A stretch of DNA of 64,000 bases. Origin: Granulosicoccus sp036478595 (GTDB lineage Bacteria > Pseudomonadota > Gammaproteobacteria > Granulosicoccales > Granulosicoccaceae). Positions 50,934 to 61,357 of the stretch are shown here, in pieces. The notes beneath the pieces were generated by a model that had not been told where the DNA came from, did not search any database, and was given only the letters and a program-made list of their open reading frames with translations. Each line of letters begins with the position of its first letter. The stretch's first letter is position 1. The position numbers and the translations under genes are program-made. The DNA lies in the NCBI GenBank assembly GCA_036478595.1, contig JAZGEF010000009.1:89041-153040 (forward strand), given 5' to 3'.

Positions 50934-53099
50934 GTGATTAAGCAATTAAGCGTCAATACGCAAAGACTCAGCCCAGCTGGCAGTCGTTCAAACTTTCTTC
51001 GTGCAGCAAGCCTGGTGCTATTAGCAGGTTTGGCTTTTGCGACACAACAGGTACAAGCGGCCAGCAATGCCCTGCTTGATATCAGTCATGTCACGTTGCC
51101 TGGCAACAAGCAACAGCTCGCACTTACACTCTCAGGCCCGGTAGACGAGCCAAGAGCATTCACTATAGACAACCCTGCGCGGATCGCGCTTGATTTGGCA
51201 GATACTGCCAACAAGCTTGACCAACGCAGCTTGCGCATCAGCGCAGGGCTACTGCAAAACGTTACTGCAGTTGAAGCCGGTGGTCGTACTCGTGTTGTTA
51301 TCAATCTTGCAAGCATGACTCCTTATAGCACCGCTATTCAGGGTAATAAATTATTTATAACGCTCGATTCTAACAGTGGTAACGGTAGTTCACTATCGGG
51401 TAGCCAATCGATCTTGGCCAGCACGGCAGAAGCTGAAGCGAAGGCTGAATTCAACGAGGTTGGTCATTCAATCAACTCCATTGACTTCCGTCGAGGCCCT
51501 CTTGGTGAAGGTCGTATCTTGTTTGATCTCTCTAGCGCCGGTGTCATCACCGATATGCGTCAAGAAGGTGGAAAAGTAATCGTTGAGTTTCCTGATACAC
51601 AACTAGCAGCTAGCTTGCAGAAGCGTTTAGATGTTATGGATTTCGGTACGCCGATTCGGTTCATCGATACAATCTCCAACAAGCGCGGTACGCGAGTTAT
51701 CATTCAGCCAGCCACTCAAGAATTTGAACAGCTAGCTTATCAATCTGACAACCTGTTCACTGTCGAGCTCAAGCCAATGAGCAAAGAGGACATTGAAGAG
51801 AACCGCAAAGCTAAGTTTGGCTACGTTGGTGAAAAGTTGTCACTTAACTTTCAAGATATCGAAGTCCGTTCAGTACTACAGCTTCTAGCTGACTTTACTG
51901 ATCTGAACATCGTTGTATCTGATTCGGTTCAAGGCAAGTTAACGCTTCGTTTGAAGAATACTCCTTGGGATCAGGCACTTGATATCATCTTGCAGACAAA
52001 AGCCCTGGGCAAGCGTCAAGCAGGAAACGTTATTATGATCGCACCTGCTGAAGAGATCGCTACTCGTGAGCGTATCGAACTTGAAGGCATGAAGCAGAAA
52101 ACTGAACTAGCGCCGCTACGTACTGAGTTTTTCCAGGCTAACTACGCTAAAGCTTCGGAGCTTGCTGAGTTGCTGAAATCTTCTACGGGTGCTGGTGGTT
52201 TGTTGTCAGAGCGTGGTTCGGTAACAGTTGATTCACGTACTAATACATTGCTAATCAACGACACTTCCGATCAACTAGCAGACATTCGTGCCCTGGTTCA
52301 TCGACTTGACGTACCGATTCGTCAGGTATTGATTGAGTCACGTATTGTTATCGCATCAGATAACTTCAACAAGGACATCGGTGTTCGTTGGGGTATCAAC
52401 CGTAACACTACTGCTGACGGCGAAGGCTATGCTCTTTCAGGTAATTCTAACGGCGTAACTGATCTCATCAATGGTGACGATCTGGGCCAAGACGGCCGAT
52501 TCAATGTCAATCTACCAGGTAGCAATGCTGCAGGTACATTAGGCATTGCACTGGCTAAACTCCCCTTCGGTACGTTGCTTGAACTAGAACTCTCTGCCAT
52601 GCAAGCTGAAGGTACGGGTGAAGTAATCTCTAGCCCACGAGTTATTACTGCTAACCAGCACGAAGCCTACATCGAGCAAGGTGTTGAAATCCCCTACCTT
52701 GAAGCTTCTTCAAGTGGTGCGACTTCAGTATCTTTTAGAAAGGCAGTACTGGGCTTAACGGTAACGCCGCAAATCACACCTGACGATCGTATCGTTATGG
52801 ACCTTAAAGTCAACAAAGATACTGTTGGTGAGATCTTCGGCGCAGGCCGTCTGCAGGTGCCCAGTATCGATACTCGCGAAGTGAGTACTCAAGTACTAGT
52901 TGATAATGGAGAGACAGTTGTACTAGGTGGTGTCTATGAGCAAACTATTATCGATAAAGTTGACATGGTGCCTTTCTTTGGCAACTTGCCAGTGATCGGA
53001 CGCTTGTTCCAACATACTACTAAACAGGATGACAAGTCGGAGCTACTCGTCTTCGTTACGCCTAAGATTGTCAAGGAAAACGCTTCCCTTAGTTATTAA
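50934..53099 (+). CDS. pilQ: Type IV pilus secretin PilQ
   Basis: The 721-residue protein starts at GTG 50934 and has a signal peptide (to about residue 42), two AMIN domains that bind peptidoglycan, an N0/STN domain (LNFQDIEVRSVLQLLADFTDLNIVV), an N1 domain and the secretin core. The core contains GTGEVISSPRVITANQHEAYIEQG and VLGGVYEQTIIDKVDMVPFFGNLPVIGRLFQ. It forms the outer-membrane channel through which the pilus emerges. It is the last gene of the pil operon; a strong terminator follows. Confidence 0.97.
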   Translation: MIKQLSVNTQRLSPAGSRSNFLRAASLVLLAGLAFATQQVQAASNALLDISHVTLPGNKQQLALTLSGPVDEPRAFTIDNPARIALDLADTANKLDQRSLRISAGLLQNVTAVEAGGRTRVVINLASMTPYSTAIQGNKLFITLDSNSGNGSSLSGSQSILASTAEAEAKAEFNEVGHSINSIDFRRGPLGEGRILFDLSSAGVITDMRQEGGKVIVEFPDTQLAASLQKRLDVMDFGTPIRFIDTISNKRGTRVIIQPATQEFEQLAYQSDNLFTVELKPMSKEDIEENRKAKFGYVGEKLSLNFQDIEVRSVLQLLADFTDLNIVVSDSVQGKLTLRLKNTPWDQALDIILQTKALGKRQAGNVIMIAPAEEIATRERIELEGMKQKTELAPLRTEFFQANYAKASELAELLKSSTGAGGLLSERGSVTVDSRTNTLLINDTSDQLADIRALVHRLDVPIRQVLIESRIVIASDNFNKDIGVRWGINRNTTADGEGYALSGNSNGVTDLINGDDLGQDGRFNVNLPGSNAAGTLGIALAKLPFGTLLELELSAMQAEGTGEVISSPRVITANQHEAYIEQGVEIPYLEASSSGATSVSFRKAVLGLTVTPQITPDDRIVMDLKVNKDTVGEIFGAGRLQVPSIDTREVSTQVLVDNGETVVLGGVYEQTIIDKVDMVPFFGNLPVIGRLFQHTTKQDDKSELLVFVTPKIVKENASLSY

Positions 53100-53130
53100 T
53101 ATCGACTAAGCGAGTTTTTCTCCAGAGCTT

Positions 53131-53165
53131 AAGGGGCCTTATCTTTCGGTAAGGCCCCTTTTTTA
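53131..53165 (+). terminator. Intrinsic terminator after pilQ
   Basis: Perfect 11-bp stem AAGGGGCCTTA / TAAGGCCCCTT with an 8-base loop, followed by T residues, between pilQ and aroK. It would separate the pil operon from aroK, which may use a TATAGT box near 53181. Confidence 0.9.
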
Positions 53166-53215
53166 TTGCCCATCCTTCGGTATAGTAGAGCCAAACAGGC
53201 TTCATCTTCACTGGC

Positions 53216-53734
53216 ATGTCTAACATCTTCCTGATCGGTCCCATGGGCTCCGGCAAAAGCACCGTCGGTAGAGCTCTGGCGAACAAGATCGGCTTTACCT
53301 TCTACGACAGCGATCGAGAAATCGAGGGCCGCTGCGGCGTCGACATCCCCACCATATTTGAATACGAAGGCGAAGATGGCTTTCGTGAACGCGAAGAACG
53401 GATTATCGACGAGCTCACTGCCCTGCCCGACATCGTTCTTGCAACAGGCGGCGGTAGCATATTGCGTGAATCTAATCGTGCACATCTTCGCAGTCGTGGC
53501 TACGTTGTTTTGTTGTCTGTTGATATGAACGAGCAGATTCGACGCATCGGCAATGATGCGCGCAGGCCGTTAATGCAAACCGAAGATCCGCATGCCACGC
53601 TACGCACCCTAATGGAAAAACGTGCTCCACTCTATCAAGAGCTGGCTCACGTAGAAATCTCAACTGATGCTAGGCGCATGCACCATGTTGTGGCGCGCAT
53701 CCAGCGTCACTTGAAAAAACACGACGTACTGTAA
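53216..53734 (+). CDS. aroK: Shikimate kinase
   Basis: The 172-residue P-loop kinase begins SNIFLIGPMGSGKSTVGRALA (Walker A) and keeps the shikimate-binding Asp and Arg in FYDSDREIE and FREREERII, the GGGS loop (LATGGGSIL) and the lid Arg (DARRPLM). It phosphorylates shikimate in the aromatic amino acid pathway. aroB follows, as usual. Confidence 0.96.
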   Translation: MSNIFLIGPMGSGKSTVGRALANKIGFTFYDSDREIEGRCGVDIPTIFEYEGEDGFREREERIIDELTALPDIVLATGGGSILRESNRAHLRSRGYVVLLSVDMNEQIRRIGNDARRPLMQTEDPHATLRTLMEKRAPLYQELAHVEISTDARRMHHVVARIQRHLKKHDVL

Positions 53735-53790
53735 TGCGTCTATTACAAAATTAGTTACCATAATAACCACTTGAATAAAACGATAACGCT

Positions 53791-54873
53791 ATGCACACAC
53801 TGACTATTGATCTTGGCAATCGCAGTTACCCGATCATGATCGGCAGCGGCTTAATCGACAACGCCGATACGTTTAAGCCTTTTATCAGCGGCAAGGTTAT
53901 GGTGGTAACCAATGAAACTATTGCCCCGCTATACCTGGATAAAATACTTGCAGCCCTGCATCCGCACGAAACCGCCAGTGTTGTGCTCCCCGATGGCGAA
54001 GCACACAAACAGTTTCAAACTCTCGATGCTATATACGCAAGCCTGCTTGAGCGGCGCTTTGATAGAGGCTGTACCTTGGTAGCCTTAGGCGGCGGAGTAA
54101 TAGGCGACATGGCCGGTTTCGCTGCAGCCAGCTACCAACGTGGCGTCAATTTTGTGCAAGTCCCCACGACATTACTGGCACAGGTAGATTCATCCGTCGG
54201 TGGCAAAACCGGTGTTAACCATCCTCTAGGCAAAAACATGATCGGTGCGTTTCATCAGCCGGTCGCTGTCGTAGCGGATATGAACACCTTAAGCACACTG
54301 AGCGATCGCGAGCTCAAAGCCGGGTTAGCTGAAGTCATTAAATACGGCCTTATTCTCGATGACCAGTTTTTTGACTGGTTGGAAGTCAATATGCCAGCCT
54401 TGCTGGCTCGCGATGAGAGTGCTATCGCCTACGCGGTTCAGCGCTCCTGCGAAATCAAAGCCGAAATAGTCATCGCAGACGAACACGAACGTGGTGTTCG
54501 GGCTCTCTTGAACCTGGGTCATACTTTTGGCCATGCAATTGAAGCCGCCATGGGCTACGGCAATTGGCTGCATGGCGAAGCCATCAGTGCCGGCATGGTG
54601 ATGGCGCTGGATATGTCCAGAAGAATCGGAAAAATCAGTGAGCAGGAGCAAAAGCGTGGTGTTGCATTGTTTACCGACGCCGGGCTCCCTGTTCAACCCC
54701 CTGCCAGCATCGATGCTGAGACCTTCCTAGACTACATGGGCCGCGACAAAAAGGTCATTGGTGGCCACATGCGCTTGGTGCTACTCGAAAAAATTGGTCA
54801 GGCTTTTGTCACTGAAAATGCCAACATCGAACAATTAATGAACACACTAACCGCTGACTACCCATCTGCGTAG
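53791..54873 (+). CDS. aroB: 3-dehydroquinate synthase
   Basis: The 360-residue protein has VLPDGEAHKQFQTLD, the NAD-binding LVALGGGVIGDMAGFAA, QVPTTLLAQVDSSVGGKTGVNHP and the zinc-ligand region LLNLGHTFGHAIEAA and WLHGEAIS. It converts DAHP to 3-dehydroquinate, the second step of the shikimate pathway. It lies in the usual order aroK-aroB-damX. Confidence 0.96.
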   Translation: MHTLTIDLGNRSYPIMIGSGLIDNADTFKPFISGKVMVVTNETIAPLYLDKILAALHPHETASVVLPDGEAHKQFQTLDAIYASLLERRFDRGCTLVALGGGVIGDMAGFAAASYQRGVNFVQVPTTLLAQVDSSVGGKTGVNHPLGKNMIGAFHQPVAVVADMNTLSTLSDRELKAGLAEVIKYGLILDDQFFDWLEVNMPALLARDESAIAYAVQRSCEIKAEIVIADEHERGVRALLNLGHTFGHAIEAAMGYGNWLHGEAISAGMVMALDMSRRIGKISEQEQKRGVALFTDAGLPVQPPASIDAETFLDYMGRDKKVIGGHMRLVLLEKIGQAFVTENANIEQLMNTLTADYPSA

Positions 54874-54991
54874 CTGCACGTTGTAGGATTATGTAAGATA
54901 TCCACACCGCCACTAGATCAGCACATTGTGATGTAGTCCTGCTGGCCGTGGATATAGTAAGATCTACCGCTTACTTTCAGGTGAACCATGC

Positions 54992-56644
54992 ATGTCGAAC
55001 CCCGACGTTTTTGATACTGACCACGCAGGCTTGTTATCTGACGCGGCGCTCAGCGACCTACAGCTAAGGCAGCAACCTTTCAGCGACGAAGCCACTGCAG
55101 GCGACTCCTTCGCAGACGATACTACTGCTGATCAACTGCGCGACATTAAAGAAGCCTTGATAGCAGGCGATGATCTGCTGCTGATCACCGGTCCAACGGG
55201 TTCTGGTAAATCCACTTTGATGTCACAGCTTGCCGCCAATAGTGGTGCACGTATCCAGTGTTTTTCGGTCAAGGGGTCCGAGCGTTTCAGTACGCAAAAC
55301 CTAATAGCCGGGATGCTAGAAGCATTTAAGCGCCAACCATCTGATGATTTGATGCTCATGCTCGATGAGCTAATCCCGTGCCTGCAAGCGATGATGACTC
55401 GCAACATGTTAAGCGCGATTGTATTGGACGATGCTGACCATATACCCGAGCCAGAGCTCACTAAGCTGCTCAGCAGCATGCTGTATGTCAACAGCCGCGA
55501 CGAAACCCTTATGCGCGTAGCGCTTGCCGCTGAAGACGCATTTGAAGAACGCATACCTGAACTACTGCCAGAGGGTGCCGACCTACCCTACGCTAGCCTT
55601 GCGATCGACCCAATGAATGATGATCGCGCTAGCCGGTATCTTGAATTTCGACTTAATCAGGCAGGCTATTTTGATGAATTTCCATTTTCAGAAAAAGAAA
55701 TCACTGCTATCAATGAAACCGCACTTGGCAACCCACTAGCACTGCATGCGGTTGCTGCGGATGAGTTAAATCATCAACAAGCCTATGACGGAATGCCGCC
55801 TGAACTCATGTCAGAAACTGGCAGCCGCCTTGGCGGTGTGAACGGCAAAATGATATTGGGCGTGTTAGCTGGCGCATTGATTTTAGGCGGGCTATTTTTG
55901 TCTAAGCCGTCCCCTGATGAGACCAACACTGATCGTTATAAAGTGATCGATTCCAAAAAAATCGATACCGCTAAAAAAGCTGAGGAGCTGCGTTTGCTTG
56001 AAGAGCAAAAAGCGGCTGAAGAGCTAGCGAAGAAACAGCAAGCGATTGCGGAGGCTGCGGAGGCGAAAGCGGCTGAAGATGCTGCAAAGTTATTGGCATC
56101 TAACGATACAAGCAACAACGATACAAACACTGCAAACAACGCGGCTACCGATACCAGCACAGACACTCAGGCGCAAACTAACGACAATCCTGAACCTGAG
56201 GTAAAGGAACCAACACCTGAACCCAAGCCTGAACCGGAGGAGCCAAGGTCCGAACCCAAACCTGAGCCGGCGCCTGAGCCGACAACTGATGCAACACCTG
56301 AAACCACAGCAGAAGCAACTGCCCCGAATGTGGGTAACAGCCCGCTGGAGTCCCCTACCTGGGTATTGGTACAAGATTCCAAGCAATTTACTGTGCAGAT
56401 GAGTGCCGCAACCGTTCGTCAATCGGTCGAGGACTTTCTGCGGCGCAACCCCTTGGGCGAGCCCAACTCGATCTTTTCGTTTAATCGAAATGGCACCACC
56501 TGGTACGCCTTGGTGCATGGCCTCTACCCCACAATCGAAGAAGCCAGAAAAGCCATCGAGAAAATGCCGGAATCCGCTCGCTCTAACCAACCTTGGATAA
56601 GAGCTGTAGGCCGCATCCAAAAAGCCTTAAAAGACCAAAATTAA
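54992..56644 (+). CDS. damX: DamX-like protein: AAA ATPase domain, membrane helix and SPOR domain
   Basis: The 550-residue protein has an N-terminal AAA domain with Walker A (LLITGPTGSGKSTLM) and a Walker B-like SAIVLDDADHI, a membrane helix (about residues 286-304), and a charged coiled-coil segment rich in Ala, Glu and Lys. A disordered stretch of Pro-Glu-Pro repeats (about 405-440) and a C-terminal SPOR domain (about 455-545: WVLVQDSKQFTVQMSAATVR to YALVHGLYPTIEEARKAIEKMP) follow. SPOR domains bind denuded glycan strands at the septum; DamX influences division. The position after aroB fits. Confidence 0.88.
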   Translation: MSNPDVFDTDHAGLLSDAALSDLQLRQQPFSDEATAGDSFADDTTADQLRDIKEALIAGDDLLLITGPTGSGKSTLMSQLAANSGARIQCFSVKGSERFSTQNLIAGMLEAFKRQPSDDLMLMLDELIPCLQAMMTRNMLSAIVLDDADHIPEPELTKLLSSMLYVNSRDETLMRVALAAEDAFEERIPELLPEGADLPYASLAIDPMNDDRASRYLEFRLNQAGYFDEFPFSEKEITAINETALGNPLALHAVAADELNHQQAYDGMPPELMSETGSRLGGVNGKMILGVLAGALILGGLFLSKPSPDETNTDRYKVIDSKKIDTAKKAEELRLLEEQKAAEELAKKQQAIAEAAEAKAAEDAAKLLASNDTSNNDTNTANNAATDTSTDTQAQTNDNPEPEVKEPTPEPKPEPEEPRSEPKPEPAPEPTTDATPETTAEATAPNVGNSPLESPTWVLVQDSKQFTVQMSAATVRQSVEDFLRRNPLGEPNSIFSFNRNGTTWYALVHGLYPTIEEARKAIEKMPESARSNQPWIRAVGRIQKALKDQN

Positions 56645-56869
56645 ACACAAGCCGAGGGGTTAATTTTAATCTCTCGGCCATTTCTACGCTGCTTACTCCC
56701 TAACTTTTTGTTTTTATTAGTTTTTCCAAGCATATAAACCACCGAAAGCCTCAATTTATCGAGCCGATTTCATGGCAGCAAAGCCTGAAATGACGAAATC
56801 CTCCCTATTTCAGCCGGTATACTGGTCGGCCGCACGCCAGCGCGCCGATTTACAAACTTAGACGCTGTT

Positions 56870-59800
56870 ATGAATTATCTCGACAAGCTAAGCAAGCACG
56901 GTCTCTACAAGCCCGAATTCGAACACGACAACTGTGGCTTTGGCCTGATCGCTCAAATGGATGGCAGAGCAAGTCATTGGTTGGTCGGAACGGCGATCAC
57001 CGCCCTTGGTCGCATGACCCACCGTGGCGCAATTGGCGCCGATGGCAAAACCGGTGATGGCTGTGGCTTATTGTTACGCAAACCGGAGGCATTCTTGCGC
57101 AGTGCTGCAGCCGAAGCTGGCATCAAGTTGCGCGGAGAATTTGCGACCGGCTTAATTTTTATGAGCCGCGATGATGCAACGGCGAATAAGAGTAAAGCGG
57201 AAGTTGAAAAACAACTCACTGCGCGCGGCCTGGAATTTAACGGCTGGCGAAGCGTGCCATTGGATATCACAGCCTGTGGCTCCGAGGCCCAAGCCAGCGT
57301 GCCTCGTATAGAACAAGTATTCGTTAGTGCCACAGAAGAAATGGACACGGCTGAATTCAATCGCCATCTGTTTGTCGCTCACCGCAAGTCTGAAATTGCG
57401 CTGACCGACGTTGATAATGAATTTTATGTGTGTTCGCTATCTAGCGATGTGATTTTGTATAAAGGCTTAGTGATGCCGAAGTATTTCAGTACGCTATACC
57501 CAGATCTTGAAGACGAGCTACTCGAATCATCCATTGCCGTTTTTCATCAAAGGTTCTCAACTAACACTTTGCCGCAATGGCGTTTGGCTCAACCGTTTCG
57601 CTATCTTGCACACAACGGTGAAATTAACACCATCCAAGGTAATCGCAACTGGGCAAACGCTCGCGCACACAAGCTGCGATCAGATGTTTTGCCAGAGCTT
57701 GCAGAGCTTCAACCACTGGTTAGCCAAAGTGGCTCAGACTCCATGTCGCTAGACAACATGCTCGAGCTGTTGATAGCAGGCGGTATTGATATTTTTCGCG
57801 CTATGCGCATGTTGATCCCGCCTGCCTGGCAAAATACATGGGAGCTGGATTCTGACTTACGCGCCTTCCTTGAATACAACTCCATGCACATGGAACCTTG
57901 GGATGGCCCAGCTGGAATCGTGTTTTCTGATGGCCGCTACGCTGGATGTGCGCTGGATAGAAATGGCTTACGCCCCGCGCGTTACGTTATTAGTAAAGAT
58001 CGGCATATCACCTTGGCATCCGAAGTCGGTGTTTACGACTATGCCGCTAGTGAAATCACTCGCAAAGGCCGGTTAAAGCCAGGTGAAATGTTGGCGGTGG
58101 ACACCCAATCCGGGCGCTTGATGCTGCCCAACGATATAAACGACTTACTCAAGCATCGCCAGCCTTACGCTAAATGGTTGCAAAAAAATGCCCGCCACTT
58201 ACGTTCGCGCCTGCGTGACATGCCACAGTCATTACCACCAATGAGCGATGATCAATTATCGCTATATGAGAAAATGTTCAATGTAACATTTGAAGAACGC
58301 GATCAAGTGATTCGCGTGTTGGCTGAAGGCGGACAAGAAGCGATTGGATCAATGGGCGACGATACGCCATTCCCAGTTTTGAGTGAGCATGTTCGCTCAC
58401 TCTATGACAGCTTCCGACAACAATTTGCACAGGTTACTAATCCGCCGATCGATCCACTACGCGAAACTATCGTGATGTCGCTGGAAACCTGCTTTGGCCG
58501 TGAAAAAAATCTGTTCCGCGAAACCCATCATCACGCCAAACGCTTATTAGTGCGTTCACCTGTGCTCTCGCGCAACAAGTTTGACACCTTACTGGCAATG
58601 GATGATGAGCCGGGTTACGCCAATGTAAAATTGAGCTTGTCGTACAACCCAGAGAAGCGCAGCTTGCAAGAAGCGGTGGTCAATATAATTGATCGCGCTG
58701 TTAACGCCGTAAAGAACGATCAAAAAGTATTGATCGTGATGTCTGATCGAGAGCTCGACACTACACTGCTGCCTATACCGGCACTACTGGCAACCGGCGC
58801 GGTCCATCACGCCTTAATAAAAGCCGGTTGCCGTTGTGATGCTAATTTAGTAATCGAAACAGGCTCGGCACGCGACTCACATCAAATTGCCGTGTTAGTG
58901 GGCTATGGTGCAACTGCTGTTTATCCCTACCTTGCTTACGAATCAATCCAAGGCATATCGCGGCGCGGCGAAATAGACTCTGAAGATGCACTACTGCTTG
59001 AACAAAACTACCGCAAGGGCATCAATAAAGGGTTGATGAAGATACTCTCTAAAATGGGTATCTCGACAATAGCCAGTTATCGTGGTGCGCAGTTGTTTGA
59101 AATCGTCGGTATGCACGACAGTGTTGTTGATCTGTGCTTTACCGGCACAACCAGCCGTATCCAAGGCATGGATTTTTCCGATATCGAGTTGGATCAAAAA
59201 ACCTTGGCAGTAGCGGCATTTAATCCACAGATGGCCGTGAGCCAAGGCGGATTATTAAAGTACATCCACGGTGGCGAGTATCACGCCTACAACCCCGATG
59301 TTGTTAACCAACTACAAGCTGCGGTTACCAGTGGCGATTACAGCGATTACCAAACCTATGCTGATAGTGTTGACGGCAGACGCGCAACCACACTTCGAGA
59401 TTTACTAGAGCTTCAATCCAATAACGACGCCATAGCTCTTGAAGAAGTTGAGCCAATCGAAGCGATTATTCCGCGCTTTGATTCAGCTGGTATGTCACTG
59501 GGTGCGTTATCGCCTGAGGCCCACGAAACTCTCGCTGAAGCGATGAATCGCCTGGGCGGTCGTTCCAATTCTGGTGAAGGCGGTGAAGATCTAGCACGAT
59601 ACGGTACGCTCAAGATGTCTAAAATCAAGCAAGTCGCCTCTGGTCGTTTCGGTGTTACTCCCCATTATTTGGTCAATGCTGAAGTGCTACAAATCAAAGT
59701 GGCACAAGGCGCAAAACCTGGTGAAGGCGGCCAGCTACCCGGGCACAAAGTTAACAAGATGATCGCGAAGCTACGCCATAGCTCGCCAGGTGTCGCGCTG

Positions 59801-61351
59801 ATTTCACCACCACCGCATCACGATATCTACTCAATCGAGGATCTAGCGCAACTGATCTTTGATTTGAAGCAGGTTAACCCTCAAGCGCTGATATCAGTGA
59901 AGCTGGTTGCAGAAGCAGGTGTGGGTACTATCGCTGCAGGTGTTGCTAAGGCCTACGCTGATTTAATAACCATTTCAGGTTATGACGGCGGCACAGGCGC
60001 GTCCCCACTTACCAGCGTTAAGTACGCAGGCTCCCCATGGGAGTTAGGCATGTCTGAAACGCATCAGGTACTGCGAGCTAACAATTTGCGTGGCAAGGTA
60101 CGAGTACAAACTGACGGCGGCTTAAAAACCGGCCTTGATGTCATCAAAGCAGCCATCATGGGTGCTGAGAGTTTTGGTTTTGGCACCGGGCCAATGATTG
60201 CAATGGGTTGCAAGTACTTGCGTATTTGCCACTTAAACAATTGCGCAACCGGTGTTGCGACACAACATAACGTACTACGCATGCGTCACTTTAATGGTGA
60301 TGTAGAAAAAGTCATGAACTACATGCGCTTTATCGCAGAGGATGTACGTAGGCACATGGCTTCTATCGGAATACGCACCTTGGATGACCTTATTGGCCGA
60401 ACCGAGTATTTGCGTACAACGCCGGGTAAAACTGATCGACAAAATCGAATTGACTTATCGCCTCTTCTCGCCACTGGCGCTATTCCAGACGACGTGCCGC
60501 GCTATTGCAACGTTGAGCGCAACTTTCCCCACGATAAGGGCATCTTGGCTGAGCAAATGGTTAGCAATTGCAAAAACGCCATTGAAAATAAAACTGGCGG
60601 TGACTTTCACTACCAGATTAAAAACACCAATCGCTCCATCGGTGCACGCCTATCAGGCGAGATCGCAAAACTGCATGGCGACAACGGCATGGTTGATGCG
60701 CCACTTAACATTAGCTTTACCGGCACAGCCGGGCAATCGTTTGGTGTATGGAATGCAGGTGGCCTTAACCTTACAATCGATGGCGACACCAACGACTACG
60801 CAGGCAAAGGCATGGCTGGTGGCAAAATTGTCGTGCGCCCACCAGCCGATGCTCGCTACTCAGGCCGCCATTCAGCTATTGTAGGTAACACTTGCCTTTA
60901 TGGTGCAACCGGCGGTACATTTTACGCCGCGGGCTTAGCAGGCGAACGTTTTTGTGTTCGTAACAGCGGTGCTATCGCTGTTGTTGAAGGCACAGGTGAT
61001 CACGCTTGTGAATATATGACGGGCGGATGTGTCGTGACACTAGGAGAGACTGGTGTCAACTTTGGCGCTGGCATGACGGGCGGCTTAGCGTTTGTGTTTG
61101 ATCAAAACAACGTATTTGTTGATCGATACAATCATGAACTAATCGACATACACCGGCTACATTCTGAATTAATGGAACGCCATCGAAGCTATTTGTTTAA
61201 CATTATCGAGGACTACGTAGCTGAGACTGGCAGCATGTTAGGCCAAGAAATGATTGATGATTACTACAGTTTGGTGTCACGATTCTGGCTGGTTAAACCC
61301 AAAGCCTCTGAGCTGTCTGAATTGCTAGCCACATTACAAAGAGCGGCATAG
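56870..61351 (+). CDS. gltB: Glutamate synthase large (alpha) subunit
   Basis: The 1493-residue protein has the class II glutaminase domain. The catalytic Cys is probably Cys22 (HDNCGFG), exposed after removal of a propeptide. A central domain and an FMN/2-oxoglutarate domain follow, with GGRSNSGEGGED, ISGYDGGTGASPL and the 3Fe-4S motif CKYLRICHLNNC. The C-terminal GXGXG beta-helix comes last. It makes glutamate from glutamine and 2-oxoglutarate with electrons from GltD. The expected gltD is not downstream: dnaG begins after 6 bp. gltD is 20 kb upstream at 34950. The long 5' gap (225 bp) follows a small hairpin after damX. Confidence 0.96.
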   Translation: MNYLDKLSKHGLYKPEFEHDNCGFGLIAQMDGRASHWLVGTAITALGRMTHRGAIGADGKTGDGCGLLLRKPEAFLRSAAAEAGIKLRGEFATGLIFMSRDDATANKSKAEVEKQLTARGLEFNGWRSVPLDITACGSEAQASVPRIEQVFVSATEEMDTAEFNRHLFVAHRKSEIALTDVDNEFYVCSLSSDVILYKGLVMPKYFSTLYPDLEDELLESSIAVFHQRFSTNTLPQWRLAQPFRYLAHNGEINTIQGNRNWANARAHKLRSDVLPELAELQPLVSQSGSDSMSLDNMLELLIAGGIDIFRAMRMLIPPAWQNTWELDSDLRAFLEYNSMHMEPWDGPAGIVFSDGRYAGCALDRNGLRPARYVISKDRHITLASEVGVYDYAASEITRKGRLKPGEMLAVDTQSGRLMLPNDINDLLKHRQPYAKWLQKNARHLRSRLRDMPQSLPPMSDDQLSLYEKMFNVTFEERDQVIRVLAEGGQEAIGSMGDDTPFPVLSEHVRSLYDSFRQQFAQVTNPPIDPLRETIVMSLETCFGREKNLFRETHHHAKRLLVRSPVLSRNKFDTLLAMDDEPGYANVKLSLSYNPEKRSLQEAVVNIIDRAVNAVKNDQKVLIVMSDRELDTTLLPIPALLATGAVHHALIKAGCRCDANLVIETGSARDSHQIAVLVGYGATAVYPYLAYESIQGISRRGEIDSEDALLLEQNYRKGINKGLMKILSKMGISTIASYRGAQLFEIVGMHDSVVDLCFTGTTSRIQGMDFSDIELDQKTLAVAAFNPQMAVSQGGLLKYIHGGEYHAYNPDVVNQLQAAVTSGDYSDYQTYADSVDGRRATTLRDLLELQSNNDAIALEEVEPIEAIIPRFDSAGMSLGALSPEAHETLAEAMNRLGGRSNSGEGGEDLARYGTLKMSKIKQVASGRFGVTPHYLVNAEVLQIKVAQGAKPGEGGQLPGHKVNKMIAKLRHSSPGVALISPPPHHDIYSIEDLAQLIFDLKQVNPQALISVKLVAEAGVGTIAAGVAKAYADLITISGYDGGTGASPLTSVKYAGSPWELGMSETHQVLRANNLRGKVRVQTDGGLKTGLDVIKAAIMGAESFGFGTGPMIAMGCKYLRICHLNNCATGVATQHNVLRMRHFNGDVEKVMNYMRFIAEDVRRHMASIGIRTLDDLIGRTEYLRTTPGKTDRQNRIDLSPLLATGAIPDDVPRYCNVERNFPHDKGILAEQMVSNCKNAIENKTGGDFHYQIKNTNRSIGARLSGEIAKLHGDNGMVDAPLNISFTGTAGQSFGVWNAGGLNLTIDGDTNDYAGKGMAGGKIVVRPPADARYSGRHSAIVGNTCLYGATGGTFYAAGLAGERFCVRNSGAIAVVEGTGDHACEYMTGGCVVTLGETGVNFGAGMTGGLAFVFDQNNVFVDRYNHELIDIHRLHSELMERHRSYLFNIIEDYVAETGSMLGQEMIDDYYSLVSRFWLVKPKASELSELLATLQRAA

Positions 61352-61357
61352 CAAACT

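Noticed and set aside
56090..56620. 176-codon frame antisense to the DamX-like gene
   Set aside because: It arises from the Pro-Glu repeat region, giving low-complexity Arg/Phe/Gly sequence.
56645..56869. Terminator after damX
   Set aside because: A GCCGAG/CTCGGC hairpin exists just after the stop codon, but the stem is interrupted and no T run follows, so I did not list it.
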